A stretch of 58,218 nucleotides of DNA. Source: Segetibacter aerophilus (lineage in GTDB: Bacteria > Bacteroidota > Bacteroidia > Chitinophagales > Chitinophagaceae). The position numbers and the translations under genes are program-made. The notes below the pieces were generated by a model that searched no databases, was not told the DNA's origin, and was given only the letters and a program-made list of their open reading frames with translations. Positions 26,031 through 33,171 of the stretch are shown piece by piece. The DNA lies in assembly GCF_007991655.1 (NCBI RefSeq), contig NZ_BJYT01000029.1, positions 1-58,218 on the forward strand, given 5' to 3'. Position 1 is the first letter of the stretch; every line of letters begins with the position of its first letter.

Positions 26031-26075
26031 GTGGGCCCACTAGGATTTGAACCTAGGACCACCTGATTATGAGTC
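26031..26075 (-). repeat. attR: 45-bp direct repeat within the intact tRNA gene
   Basis: Second perfect copy of the 45 bp at 1438-1482, here continuous with the 5' half of the tRNA gene. Confidence 0.92.
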
Positions 26076-26105
26076 AGGTGCTCTAACCAGCTGAGCTATA
26101 GGCCC
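26032..26105 (-). tRNA. tRNA with CAU anticodon (tRNA-Ile2 or elongator tRNA-Met)
   Basis: The cloverleaf folds well: acceptor GGGCCTA pairs with TGGGCCC; D-arm GCTC...GAGC; anticodon stem CCTGA/TCAGG with loop CTCATAA giving anticodon CAU; T-arm CCTAG...CTAGG with TTCAAAT loop. CCA is not encoded. The acceptor starting GGGCC resembles isoleucine tRNAs, so a lysidine-modified tRNA-Ile2 reading AUA is my first choice, but an elongator tRNA-Met cannot be excluded. It is the integration target of the island. Confidence 0.9.
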
Positions 26106-26124
26106 GGCTTCTATGAAGCGGGTG

Positions 26125-26132
26125 CAAATATA
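26125..26132 (-). promoter_or_regulatory. Promoter -7 box of the tRNA gene
   Basis: On the minus strand TATATTTG matches the Bacteroidota -7 consensus TAnnTTTG. It lies about 20 bp upstream of the tRNA 5' end, outside the island, so tRNA expression is kept after integration. No clear -33 TTG element was found. Confidence 0.5.
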
Positions 26133-26170
26133 AAAGTTTTCGCATTTCCACCTTCATTATTTTTGCAGCT

Positions 26171-26785
26171 ATGACAAAAATAAAAAACATCATCTTCGAT
26201 CTGGGAGGAGTTTTTATAGATATCGATTTTAAAGCAACCGAAAATGCCTTTGTCTCTTTAGGCGTTACTAATTTTAACGACTACTATACTCAGCATACAG
26301 CATCTACCTTGTTCGAAGATTTAGAGACAGGTAAAGTGTCTCCCGAACAATTTTATGAGAGGTTTAGACAGGAGACTGGAACATCGTTGACTGACGCAGA
26401 AATACAAAGTGCCTGGAATGCAATGCTTGGACGCTTTCCCGTTAAAAGGCTTACTTGGCTGGAAGAGATCGGCTTCAGATATAAAATTTACTTGTATTCA
26501 AACACCAATATCATTCACTACCACGCTTTCCAAAAAATTTACCAGGAATGCACGGGTAAAGAGAATTTTGACGACTATTTTATTAAAGCTCATTATTCAC
26601 ACGATCTCGGTTTAAGAAAGCCTTACCCTGATTCTTTTAAAAAGTTGCTTGCATTAGAGAATCTTGTTGCAGAAGAAACTTTGTTTATTGACGATTCCTA
26701 TAAAAACATTGAAGGAGCTAAGGAGGCAGGATTGGAAACGATATTACTACTACCTCCAAAAACAGTTCTCGATCTCGATCTCTAA
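26171..26785 (+). CDS. HAD-superfamily hydrolase
   Basis: A 204-aa cytosolic phosphatase of the HAD-like 2 (YihX/epoxide-hydrolase N-terminal-like) group. Motif I reads IIFDLGGVFIDID (about 7-19), in which the second acidic residue is at GG(V), as in group members that use DxG. Motif II is YLYSNTN, the motif III region GLRKPYPDSFKKLL carries a Lys, and motif IV is ETLFIDDSYKNIEGA. Such enzymes dephosphorylate small sugar phosphates or nucleotides; the substrate is not predictable. It is the first chromosomal gene after the tRNA and has no obvious operon partner. Confidence 0.88.
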   Translation: MTKIKNIIFDLGGVFIDIDFKATENAFVSLGVTNFNDYYTQHTASTLFEDLETGKVSPEQFYERFRQETGTSLTDAEIQSAWNAMLGRFPVKRLTWLEEIGFRYKIYLYSNTNIIHYHAFQKIYQECTGKENFDDYFIKAHYSHDLGLRKPYPDSFKKLLALENLVAEETLFIDDSYKNIEGAKEAGLETILLLPPKTVLDLDL

Positions 26786-26863
26786 TCTTGGGAGGAAATT
26801 TCTTAATTGCAGGTAGATTTTTTTAAGACGCAATGAGTTTTGAAACCATTGGTAGTTGGAAAC

Positions 26864-27253
26864 CTAATGGTTACAATCCTCTTTATGCGCATGGTTATGT
26901 ACGCGACAAGATTTGTAGTTTATCATATGAGCGAAAACGATTCCTGATACGCCGGGAACAAGTAGCCAATTTTCGTAGCGAACGAAGAATAATTTCAATA
27001 TTAGAAATGCGAATCCGACCGAAAATACAGCCAGGGGCAAAAGACTGTGATGGTGTTTTTTAAAGCCGTGGTACAATGAATAGGTACCCACAAAAAAAGC
27101 CAATGCAACCATAATTATTTCGAAATAAGTATTCTCAATTACATTAACCCCAAAAATAGGGAGGCTTGTAAAAAACAGGGGCAACAGAGCGCAGTGAATT
27201 GCGCAAGCGAGTGAAGCGGTTATACCTAGTGCATCCCAATTTATTTTCTTCAT
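26864..27253 (-). CDS. MerC-domain membrane protein
   Basis: A 129-aa integral membrane protein with four hydrophobic segments. The first carries the MerC signature SLACAIHCALLP (Cys17, His20, Cys21), a metal-binding pair in mercury transporters. The C-terminus is His/Cys rich (CRVHNHAHKEDCNH). In Bacteroidota such genes are widespread without other mer genes and may handle other metals. It is divergent from the SCO and Fur-type genes; the 105-bp gap may hold a shared metal-responsive promoter. No mercuric reductase is nearby, so mercury resistance is not implied. Confidence 0.85.
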   Translation of the reverse strand: MKKINWDALGITASLACAIHCALLPLFFTSLPIFGVNVIENTYFEIIMVALAFFVGTYSLYHGFKKHHHSLLPLAVFSVGFAFLILKLFFVRYENWLLVPGVSGIVFAHMINYKSCRVHNHAHKEDCNH

Positions 27254-27358
27254 CAGGTCCCAAAGATAGAGATTTGCAACAGAGTTGCAGAATCTTTAAA
27301 ATTCTTTTTAAATATAGGCTTAACATTCCTCGGCGTAACTTTGCATCAAAGGAAGATT

Positions 27359-28018
27359 ATGAGCAAAAAGTTGATGGGGTACGGCATTTTTTTTATTATT
27401 CTTACCTGCTTATTCTTCTACTTTGTATTTGCCGGAACGGATAACTGGAAGGCAAAACTGCCAACTGTTAGTTATGTAAAGCCATTTTCTTTTACTAACC
27501 AGGACGGAAAAACAATTGACGAAAGTGATTTGAAAGGTAAGGTGACGGTGGTAGAATACTTTTTTACAACATGTAAGGGTATTTGTCCAAAATTGAATAC
27601 AAGCCTTAAAAAGATCTATAGTGAATACAAAGACGAGCCTGACTTCTTGATCCTTGCACATACTGTGCAACCAGAGATAGATAGCGTACAGCGCCTTCGC
27701 TTTTATGCCGACAGTATGAAGATTGATACAAAGAAGTGGATACTGGTTACAGGGCGAAAAGACAGTTTGTATAAGGCGGCAAGGGGGAGCTACCTTCTTG
27801 ACGATCCGGCTAATAGTGTAGAAAAACTGGACGACCAGTTTATTCATACCCAATTTCTGGCATTGGTTGATAAAGGAGGTAACGTTAGGGGTGGGGTTTA
27901 TGATGCGTTGAAAAAAGACGAAATGGAAAAATTGAGTAAAGACATTAAAAACCTTTTAAAAGAAAAAGCTGGGCCGAACGGGTTTGTTAACGGAGTATTT
28001 GGTAATACTCCCCAATAG
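27359..28018 (+). CDS. SCO1/SenC-family copper chaperone
   Basis: A 219-aa protein, ATG at 27359 (AAAGGA upstream; an earlier TTG at 27341 is unlikely). An N-terminal anchor (about 6-25) is followed by a thioredoxin-like domain with the copper-binding pair CKGIC (Cys72, Cys76) and a later conserved His in FIHTQFLALVD. SCO proteins deliver copper to the CuA centre of cytochrome oxidase. A heme A synthase gene lies further right in this window (40076). The Fur-family regulator starts 10 bp downstream, so both are probably in one operon. Confidence 0.9.
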   Translation: MSKKLMGYGIFFIILTCLFFYFVFAGTDNWKAKLPTVSYVKPFSFTNQDGKTIDESDLKGKVTVVEYFFTTCKGICPKLNTSLKKIYSEYKDEPDFLILAHTVQPEIDSVQRLRFYADSMKIDTKKWILVTGRKDSLYKAARGSYLLDDPANSVEKLDDQFIHTQFLALVDKGGNVRGGVYDALKKDEMEKLSKDIKNLLKEKAGPNGFVNGVFGNTPQ

Positions 28019-28028
28019 CAACATACGT

Positions 28029-28460
28029 ATGAATATGGAAACTCTACCTATTGATGAGATACTAAAGCGAAACCAGTTAAGTGTAACAGATAGTCGAAAA
28101 AAAATACTCGAACTTTTCAAGGAGCATAACGGCGCATTGGCTCATAGTGATATTGAGAAAAAGACCGACGAAAAGTTTGATAGGGTTACCATTTATCGCA
28201 CGCTACAGACATTTGTTGAAAAAGGGATTATACACACTATACCTACTCCGGACAACGCAGTGCTGTACGCTCTTTGTAAAGACGGTTGTTCATCTACAGG
28301 CCATCACCATGATAACCATGTGCATTTTGTGTGTGATCATTGCAATGTCACTTATTGCCTTGACTCAGTCGTTACCCCTGAAGTCAAGTTGCCACAAGGA
28401 TTTAAGCCTAAAGTAATTGATGTAGTTGTAACCGGAATTTGCAATAACTGCGAAGTATAA
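28029..28460 (+). CDS. Fur-family metalloregulator
   Basis: A 143-aa repressor, ATG at 28029 (MNMETLPIDEILKRN). The winged helix includes DSRKKILELF and KFDRVTIYRTLQTFVEKGII (about 49-68). The C-terminal part has the metal sites: HHHDNHVHFVCDHC (92-105) and the second zinc CxxC, CNNC (138-141). Length and motifs fit Fur/Zur, but the residue pattern does not show which metal it senses. It follows the SCO gene by 10 bp, so it may control the local SCO/MerC cluster in response to metal. Confidence 0.92.
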   Translation: MNMETLPIDEILKRNQLSVTDSRKKILELFKEHNGALAHSDIEKKTDEKFDRVTIYRTLQTFVEKGIIHTIPTPDNAVLYALCKDGCSSTGHHHDNHVHFVCDHCNVTYCLDSVVTPEVKLPQGFKPKVIDVVVTGICNNCEV

Positions 28461-28473
28461 TATAAAGCGGCTT

Positions 28474-30195
28474 CTAAAATTTTGCGGCCACAATAACAGT
28501 ATTTTTAAAAGATCGCTTCTTTCCATCCAGGTTAAATACTTCTGTGTAAATCACGTACACTCCGACAGGTACTTTGTGCAGTTTGTCATCTAGTCCATCC
28601 CATTTAAAAGAAGCTGTTGATGCAAGCGTGGCATTTCTGGCAAGATATCTAAGTGGTCGGCCGGCAGCGTCGAAAATGGTAACGTTTGCAACATATCCTA
28701 CAGTAGCCATTTTTATATTGAGCATAGCAAAATCTTCGAAGCCGTCGTTATCAGGCGAAAAGGTTTTGGGAATAACGCTTACCTCTCCTTGTAGTGCCAG
28801 CCCTGTTCTGAATTGCGAATTTTGATAAGAAGGCGTTCCAAAGTTTGCCGTAGATGCGGCAGATGTCCAGTTGTCTTTATTCTGGGTCGCTTTATTATAA
28901 TCTATTCTTTCCAGGGCTATCCCTTCTTCATTGTCAATTAAGGCGAAGTGCCATTTAGCGGTATAATGTAATTCATCAAGTATTTTTCCTTGTGAATTTA
29001 ATATAACCATTACCCCTGCATCATTTGGCAAAGAAGGCATGGGCACATCAATAAAATTATCGATGTTCTTTGCCAGATAGTTTTGCTGAACAATATATCC
29101 GCTTTCGCTAATAACAAAAAAGTCTTCTGGAAAGATTAAAAGGCTTCGGGCTGTTAGCTGGTGAAGACTTCCCAAAGCATTGGTTGAAGAAGATCTGTTA
29201 GCTATATAAAGATCTTTTAGATCGACAATCTTATTACTGCGGTTATAGATCTCAACATAATCGACTGAAGTCGGTTTTGGATTAAATAGTATTTCATTGA
29301 TGATAATGTCGAAAGTATCGGGCAGACTTGCGAGTCCGACTCTCGTTGTATTCATTGCTATAATTGAATTGCCGGTACAATCACTTATATCGTTTGCGGT
29401 TATAGTGTATACTTTGTCCTTTATAATTGGGTTGGAAAGGGTGAGCTTAACCTGGTTAAAAGTTGGAGCCAAAGTGACGACACTAACAGGTGAGCCGATA
29501 CCATCACTAATACTATAGTTCCTGTTAATTGCGGCATTGGCACTATCAACCGTTTCACTAAAGGTTAATATAATAGTCAAACTATCCACAGCAACAGCTC
29601 TTACAAGTGCTGGTGCAATCTTATCAGGATTACTGGCACCAACAGCGTTTTTTATTCCCGGCGTTCCGCCTCTTATATCAGTACTTGCTTTCCAGTTACC
29701 TGCACCCGTGCAGGGGTTTTTTGTATCAATCATTTCAATACTCCAGCCACCGCTACTTTTTACATCATTTTGAAACCAGGTATTGTTATAGGGTACCGAA
29801 TGGATGGTAATTTCTTCCTTTGAGGTTAAATACAAAACTGCTCCAGAATTATCCAAAGCTGGAAATGAAGTGATTCCAAGAGTGCGTCCATAGTTAGTAA
29901 AAGCAACACTGTTGGCAGTACCTGATAAGATAAGAAAACTGTCAGCAGGAAGCACATAAGAAGGAAAAGGAGCACTTCGTGTAGTCAAGCTGCTTACTCT
30001 CCAACCTTGTAAATTAATATTTCTACCGCTCGTATTTTTGAGCTCGACAAATTCTGCATTAGGTAAACTAATGATCGGTGTAGGGTCGGCAAAAATCTCG
30101 TCGATAATGACATCAAAGCGTTGAGGAGTTTGAGCTGATGCTTCGAAGAAAAGCGGGAAACAAAAAGCAATTAAGCCTGCGAGTAATTTCTGCAT
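28474..30195 (-). CDS. Lamin-tail-domain surface protein
   Basis: A 573-aa secreted protein. Signal peptide MQKLLAGLIAFCFPLFFEAS (cleavage near AQT). The first lamin tail domain is at about 25-165 (IIDEIFADPTPI, EFVELKNTSGRNINLQGWRV). A bacterial Ig-like region (about 190-290) follows, then a second lamin tail domain at about 298-440 (IIINEILFNPKPTSVDYVEI). The C-terminus (about 470-573; TFSPDNDGFEDFAMLNIKM and FKWDGLDDKLHKVPVGVYVI) matches the gliding motility/FlgD-like domain of T9SS cargo. It is probably anchored or released at the cell surface; the substrate is unknown. It reads toward the fur gene and is convergent with it. Confidence 0.88.
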   Translation of the reverse strand: MQKLLAGLIAFCFPLFFEASAQTPQRFDVIIDEIFADPTPIISLPNAEFVELKNTSGRNINLQGWRVSSLTTRSAPFPSYVLPADSFLILSGTANSVAFTNYGRTLGITSFPALDNSGAVLYLTSKEEITIHSVPYNNTWFQNDVKSSGGWSIEMIDTKNPCTGAGNWKASTDIRGGTPGIKNAVGASNPDKIAPALVRAVAVDSLTIILTFSETVDSANAAINRNYSISDGIGSPVSVVTLAPTFNQVKLTLSNPIIKDKVYTITANDISDCTGNSIIAMNTTRVGLASLPDTFDIIINEILFNPKPTSVDYVEIYNRSNKIVDLKDLYIANRSSSTNALGSLHQLTARSLLIFPEDFFVISESGYIVQQNYLAKNIDNFIDVPMPSLPNDAGVMVILNSQGKILDELHYTAKWHFALIDNEEGIALERIDYNKATQNKDNWTSAASTANFGTPSYQNSQFRTGLALQGEVSVIPKTFSPDNDGFEDFAMLNIKMATVGYVANVTIFDAAGRPLRYLARNATLASTASFKWDGLDDKLHKVPVGVYVIYTEVFNLDGKKRSFKNTVIVAAKF

Positions 30196-30382
30196 AGAAG
30201 CTTTATTGCTGTTTGTTCTTAAATATACTTTCCTTTTTTTAAGATTGAAAGTTCCAATGATATAAGCAGCATTTTCTTATTTAACTAAAAAATTTTTTGT
30301 CGTTCGTTTTTTTTGTATTTATTTTCGCGGCAGTGTTACAAACCAATCAAATAACTAAACGCACCAAGAAACAGCTACCCTA

Positions 30383-30454
30383 AGGGAAGCCGTTACTGCG
30401 TTTGTACATGTATAAATAATAGTAAGGCCTTCCCTAAGCGGGGGGCTTTTTTTA
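30383..30454 (+). promoter_or_regulatory. asd leader: candidate attenuator (terminator/antiterminator)
   Basis: The element ends in GGCCTTCC (30426-30433), a short loop and GGGGGGC (30440-30446), a GC-rich stem with two G-T pairs, followed by seven Ts (30447-30453): a rho-independent terminator shape about 140 bp before asd. Upstream, AGGGAAG (30383-30389) can instead pair with CTTCCCT (30429-30435), which would break the terminator. Such alternative pairing is typical of attenuators for amino-acid genes. A matching hairpin occurs upstream of typA. Confidence 0.5.
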
Positions 30455-30504
30455 TGCCTTCAAAATCTTACCGTTAATGCAACGAGGCCGAATAAAAGTT
30501 TGCG

Positions 30505-30523
30505 GTACAAGGGAGTGACACAA
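30505..30523 (+). repeat. 19-bp interspersed repeat, copy 2 (asd leader)
   Basis: GTACAAGGGAGTGACACAA, the T/A variant of the family (GTGACAC). It lies between the leader hairpin and the asd start, in the same orientation as the gene. Confidence 0.7.
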
Positions 30524-30594
30524 GGATGCTGAAGGAAGATAAAATGTTGATTTAGTAAAACCTTTTCTTTAATAAAACAGAAAAACGAATAAAA

Positions 30595-31587
30595 ATGAAA
30601 GTTGCAGTTGTAGGCGCCACAGGCCTTGTCGGAACGAAAATGTTGCAGGTACTGACAGAAAGAAATTTCCCCGTAACGGAATTATTGCCGGTTGCTTCGG
30701 CAAAGTCAGTTGGTAAAGAAATTGAGTTCAAGGGCAAGAAATATAAAGTGGTAAGCATGGAAGACGCGATTGCAGCTAAGCCTGACGTAGCATTGTTTTC
30801 TGCAGGAGGTGGTACATCGTTGGAATGGGCGCCGAAATTTGCTGAGGCTGGGATAACTGTGATTGACAATTCGAGCGCCTGGCGCATGGACCCCAATAAA
30901 AAGCTTGTAGTGCCTGAGGTAAACGCAGAGGTGCTAACGAAAGAGGACAAAATTATTGCAAACCCTAATTGCTCTACCATTCAGATGGTGGTTGCATTGC
31001 AGCCTTTGCATAAAAAATATAAGATCAACAGGGTGGTGGTAAGTACCTATCAAAGTGTTACAGGTACAGGGGTGAAAGCAGTGGAGCAGTTGATGAACGA
31101 AAGAAAAAATGAAGACGGCCCGATGGCGTACAAGTACCCAATTGATTTAAACGTGATACCGCAGATTGATGTGTTTCTTGAGAATGGCTACACCAAGGAA
31201 GAAATGAAAATGGTAAACGAGACGAAGAAAATTATGCAGGATGACAGCATCAGGCTAACGTCTACAACAGTTCGTATTCCGGTTGTGGGTGGCCATAGCG
31301 AAAGCGTGAATGTGCAGTTTGAAAATGATTTTGACCTTGACGAAGTGAAGCAATTGCTATCAGATTCAGCAGGGGTTACTTTGCAGGATAATATACAGGA
31401 ACAGGTGTACCCGATGCCTTTATGGGCGCACGAAAAAGACGATGTGTTCGTGGGAAGATTAAGAAGAGATGAGAGTCAGCCAAAGACTTTAAACATGTGG
31501 ATTGTAAGCGATAACCTTCGTAAGGGGGCAGCAACAAATGCTATTCAGATTGCAGAATATTTGGTAGCAAATGGTTTGTTGAATTAG
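30595..31587 (+). CDS. asd: Aspartate-semialdehyde dehydrogenase
   Basis: A 330-aa NADP-dependent enzyme that reduces aspartyl phosphate to aspartate semialdehyde, the branch point to lysine/diaminopimelate, threonine and methionine. The nucleotide-binding start is VAVVGATGLVGTKML (3-17). The active site Cys126 is in NPNCSTIQ (123-130), with conserved STTVRIPVVGGHSESV containing the general-base His. Length is normal. It is monocistronic, with a strong hairpin terminator 9 bp after the stop and an unusually long leader. Confidence 0.97.
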   Translation: MKVAVVGATGLVGTKMLQVLTERNFPVTELLPVASAKSVGKEIEFKGKKYKVVSMEDAIAAKPDVALFSAGGGTSLEWAPKFAEAGITVIDNSSAWRMDPNKKLVVPEVNAEVLTKEDKIIANPNCSTIQMVVALQPLHKKYKINRVVVSTYQSVTGTGVKAVEQLMNERKNEDGPMAYKYPIDLNVIPQIDVFLENGYTKEEMKMVNETKKIMQDDSIRLTSTTVRIPVVGGHSESVNVQFENDFDLDEVKQLLSDSAGVTLQDNIQEQVYPMPLWAHEKDDVFVGRLRRDESQPKTLNMWIVSDNLRKGAATNAIQIAEYLVANGLLN

Positions 31588-31595
31588 AAGTAATC

Positions 31596-31638
31596 AAATG
31601 CCTGTATTGAATATTTTGGTACAGGCATTTGTTTTTTA
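31596..31638 (+). terminator. asd terminator
   Basis: AAATGCCTGTA (31596-31606) pairs with TACAGGCATTT (31620-31630) and is followed by a T-rich run. Confidence 0.8.
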
Positions 31639-31750
31639 TAGCGTCATGGTTGCGACGCATTTCGTTCAACTGTCAGGAAGGTTTGAGCTTTTTGATGCAC
31701 ATTTTATAGAATTGGCTTATAAACCTTTTATAGCCCCTTAAGGATAATGG

Positions 31751-31951
31751 CTACGTCACATTATCTCCATTTATCTTCCTTATCAATTCACTTCTTTTTG
31801 GCTCGCTAACATTTTCGAAATTGTAGGGGCAGTGTTTGCATCCGTTTCCGCAACAAAAACCTCTTTCCAAGTGATACTTCTCCGTCATAACAAAAAAGCC
31901 TAGTTCGTTGTAATAAAAATCCTCACCCTCCACCAGCTTTTTCTGTTTCAA
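31751..31951 (-). CDS. DUF5522-family small protein
   Basis: A 66-aa protein: KKLVEGEDFYYNELGFFVMT, then YHLERGFCCGNGCKHCPYNF. Four Cys in CCGNGCKHC suggest a metal or iron-sulphur knuckle. The start appears to be TTG at 31951, inside trmB: the last residues of TrmB and the first of this protein share 29 bp in different frames. The family is common in Bacteroidota, function unknown. The overlap suggests co-translation with trmB. Confidence 0.75.
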   Translation of the reverse strand: MKQKKLVEGEDFYYNELGFFVMTEKYHLERGFCCGNGCKHCPYNFENVSEPKRSELIRKINGDNVT

Positions 31952-32636
31952 TTAATAACTGTTTTAGTTGTTCGTCTAATGCATCCGGCAGGTCTCGGTC
32001 AATAGAAAATTTAAGGTAGTGAATGCGGTTGCTTTTAGCGATGTCAAGCTTTTCGTAATGAGTTTTGATTTTCAAATCATCACTTACTTCAGCTTCAGCA
32101 TACACATCAACAAGGTCTTCTAACAAATTCAGTTCTGATATGTTTACCACAAGCTTGGTGAAATTGTATAAGTCGGGACTATCAGTTTTTAGATTTACAA
32201 TACCGTTAGTTCCCATAATAGAATGATACAAGCGTAGAAATCTTGGATGGGTCAGGCGCTTTTTAGATTTACTTCCGCGAAGTTGGGGATCGGGAAATGT
32301 TATCCAGATTTCAGCAATTTCCCCTTCAGCAAAATAGTCTGTGATTTTTTCTATTTGTGTACGTATGAAAGCCACATTAGTTAACCCTTCGTCAAGTGCT
32401 GTTTTTGCGCCTACCCACATCCTGTTGCCCTTTATATCAAGGCCAATAAAATTTCTTTCGGGATGAAGTCTTCCAAGGCCAACTGCATACTCGCCTTTTC
32501 CGCAGGCAAGCTCTAAGATTATAGGATTAGAATTTTGAAAAAAGCTCTTCCACTCTCCCTTCATTCCACTTGGATATTCAAGGACGTTTGAAAAGCTTTT
32601 TATCTCTGCGAACCGTTGTAATTTCTTCTGACCCAT
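31923..32636 (-). CDS. trmB: tRNA (guanine-N7)-methyltransferase
   Basis: A 237-aa enzyme forming m7G46 in tRNAs. ATG at 32636 (MGQKKLQRFAEIKSF) is chosen; the longer frame adds six residues upstream. The SAM-binding motif is ILELACGKGEYAVGLG, then FIGLDIKGNRM. The substrate loop IWITFPDPQLRGSKSKKRLT is the TrmB signature. It is followed by the overlapping DUF5522 gene. Length normal. Confidence 0.95.
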   Translation of the reverse strand: MGQKKLQRFAEIKSFSNVLEYPSGMKGEWKSFFQNSNPIILELACGKGEYAVGLGRLHPERNFIGLDIKGNRMWVGAKTALDEGLTNVAFIRTQIEKITDYFAEGEIAEIWITFPDPQLRGSKSKKRLTHPRFLRLYHSIMGTNGIVNLKTDSPDLYNFTKLVVNISELNLLEDLVDVYAEAEVSDDLKIKTHYEKLDIAKSNRIHYLKFSIDRDLPDALDEQLKQLLIETEKAGGG

Positions 32637-32701
32637 AGCGGGCAAAAGTAACAATTATATAAGTTGAATAAAAAGGTACGGAGAGGTTATGTGAAGGATT
32701 A

Positions 32702-32980
32702 TTAGGTGACACCTATTCTGCCAAGAAGTGCTCCATAACCGTTATTGAACGCATCTATTTCGATGCCTAGAGTCAAGCCAAGTTCATTAAAGGTTGAATC
32801 CTCAATGTGCCATTTGCCATTTTTTTTAGTTACAAAGAGTTCTTTTGGAGCAGTAGTTTTATCTTCCTCATCATCGTTTACGATTAATTCAGCTTTATAC
32901 CTTTCACGTTCTATGCGATAAATGTTATAAAGCACGTATTCGTTTTCGTACAATGCTTTGGCTTCAAAAAGTGGTTCCAT
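32702..32980 (-). CDS. Small hypothetical protein
   Basis: A 92-aa soluble protein (MEPLFEAKALYENEYVLYNI, ending GALLGRIGVT) with an acidic loop DDEEDK. It looks like a compact beta-rich domain and I recognise no family. It lies upstream of trmB, same strand, 65 bp apart; coding potential is reasonable because the frame is the only long one here and begins with ATG. Confidence 0.6.
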   Translation of the reverse strand: MEPLFEAKALYENEYVLYNIYRIERERYKAELIVNDDEEDKTTAPKELFVTKKNGKWHIEDSTFNELGLTLGIEIDAFNNGYGALLGRIGVT

Positions 32981-33118
32981 GTTTCAATTGAAGTTGATAT
33001 AAAAATTAGTAGCTCAAAAAACTGTTCCAAAGATATACTACAGATGAACGTATTGCGTCGCAACAGAAGTCGATTGAAGCGATGAAGTTTAATACAGAAA
33101 TAAAATTGATATAAATAA

Positions 33119-33152
33119 AAAGGCTGTTTTCATTCTATTGAAAACAGCCTTT
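33119..33152. terminator. Bidirectional terminator after typA
   Basis: AAAGGCTGTTTTCA (33119-33132) pairs perfectly with TGAAAACAGCCTTT (33139-33152), flanked by A- and T-rich tracts. It serves typA on the minus strand. Confidence 0.85.
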
Positions 33153-33171
33153 CGTTATTAGTTATAACAGC

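Larger units (their letters stand above)
1438..26075. mobile_element. tRNA-integrated mobilisable genomic island, about 24.6 kb
   Basis: Two perfect 45-bp copies of a tRNA 3' segment (1438-1482 and 26031-26075, same orientation) bound a region that starts with a tyrosine integrase next to the left copy. It contains a MobC/relaxase pair, broken replication genes and a type I restriction locus. The tRNA gene is complete only at the right end, so the left copy is the duplicated attachment site created by integration. The genes between are almost all on the plus strand, whereas the flanking chromosome is mixed. Inference: this is an integrative mobilisable element that needs a helper for conjugation and may no longer replicate autonomously. 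Confidence 0.88.
30196..30594. other. Divergent intergenic region upstream of asd
   Basis: A 399-bp gap between the divergent lamin-tail gene and asd. It holds the attenuator-like hairpins at 30383-30454 and the interspersed repeat copy at 30505-30523. No gene is seen. Confidence 0.7.

Noticed and set aside
26833-27063. 76-codon plus-strand frame after the HAD gene
   Set aside because: It lies almost entirely opposite the MerC-like gene, which has clear membrane-protein structure.
26864-27253. Mercury resistance operon
   Set aside because: Only a MerC-like gene is present; no merA, merR, merT or merP was found in the window.
31641-31680. TTGCGACGC-like stretch after asd as an eighth copy of the 19-bp repeat
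   Set aside because: Only the short palindromic core resembles the repeat; the GTACAAG part is missing.
33053-33062. TTGCGTCGCA near 33053 as a copy of the 19-bp repeat
   Set aside because: Matches only ten bases; the rest diverges, so it was treated as a chance or decayed copy.
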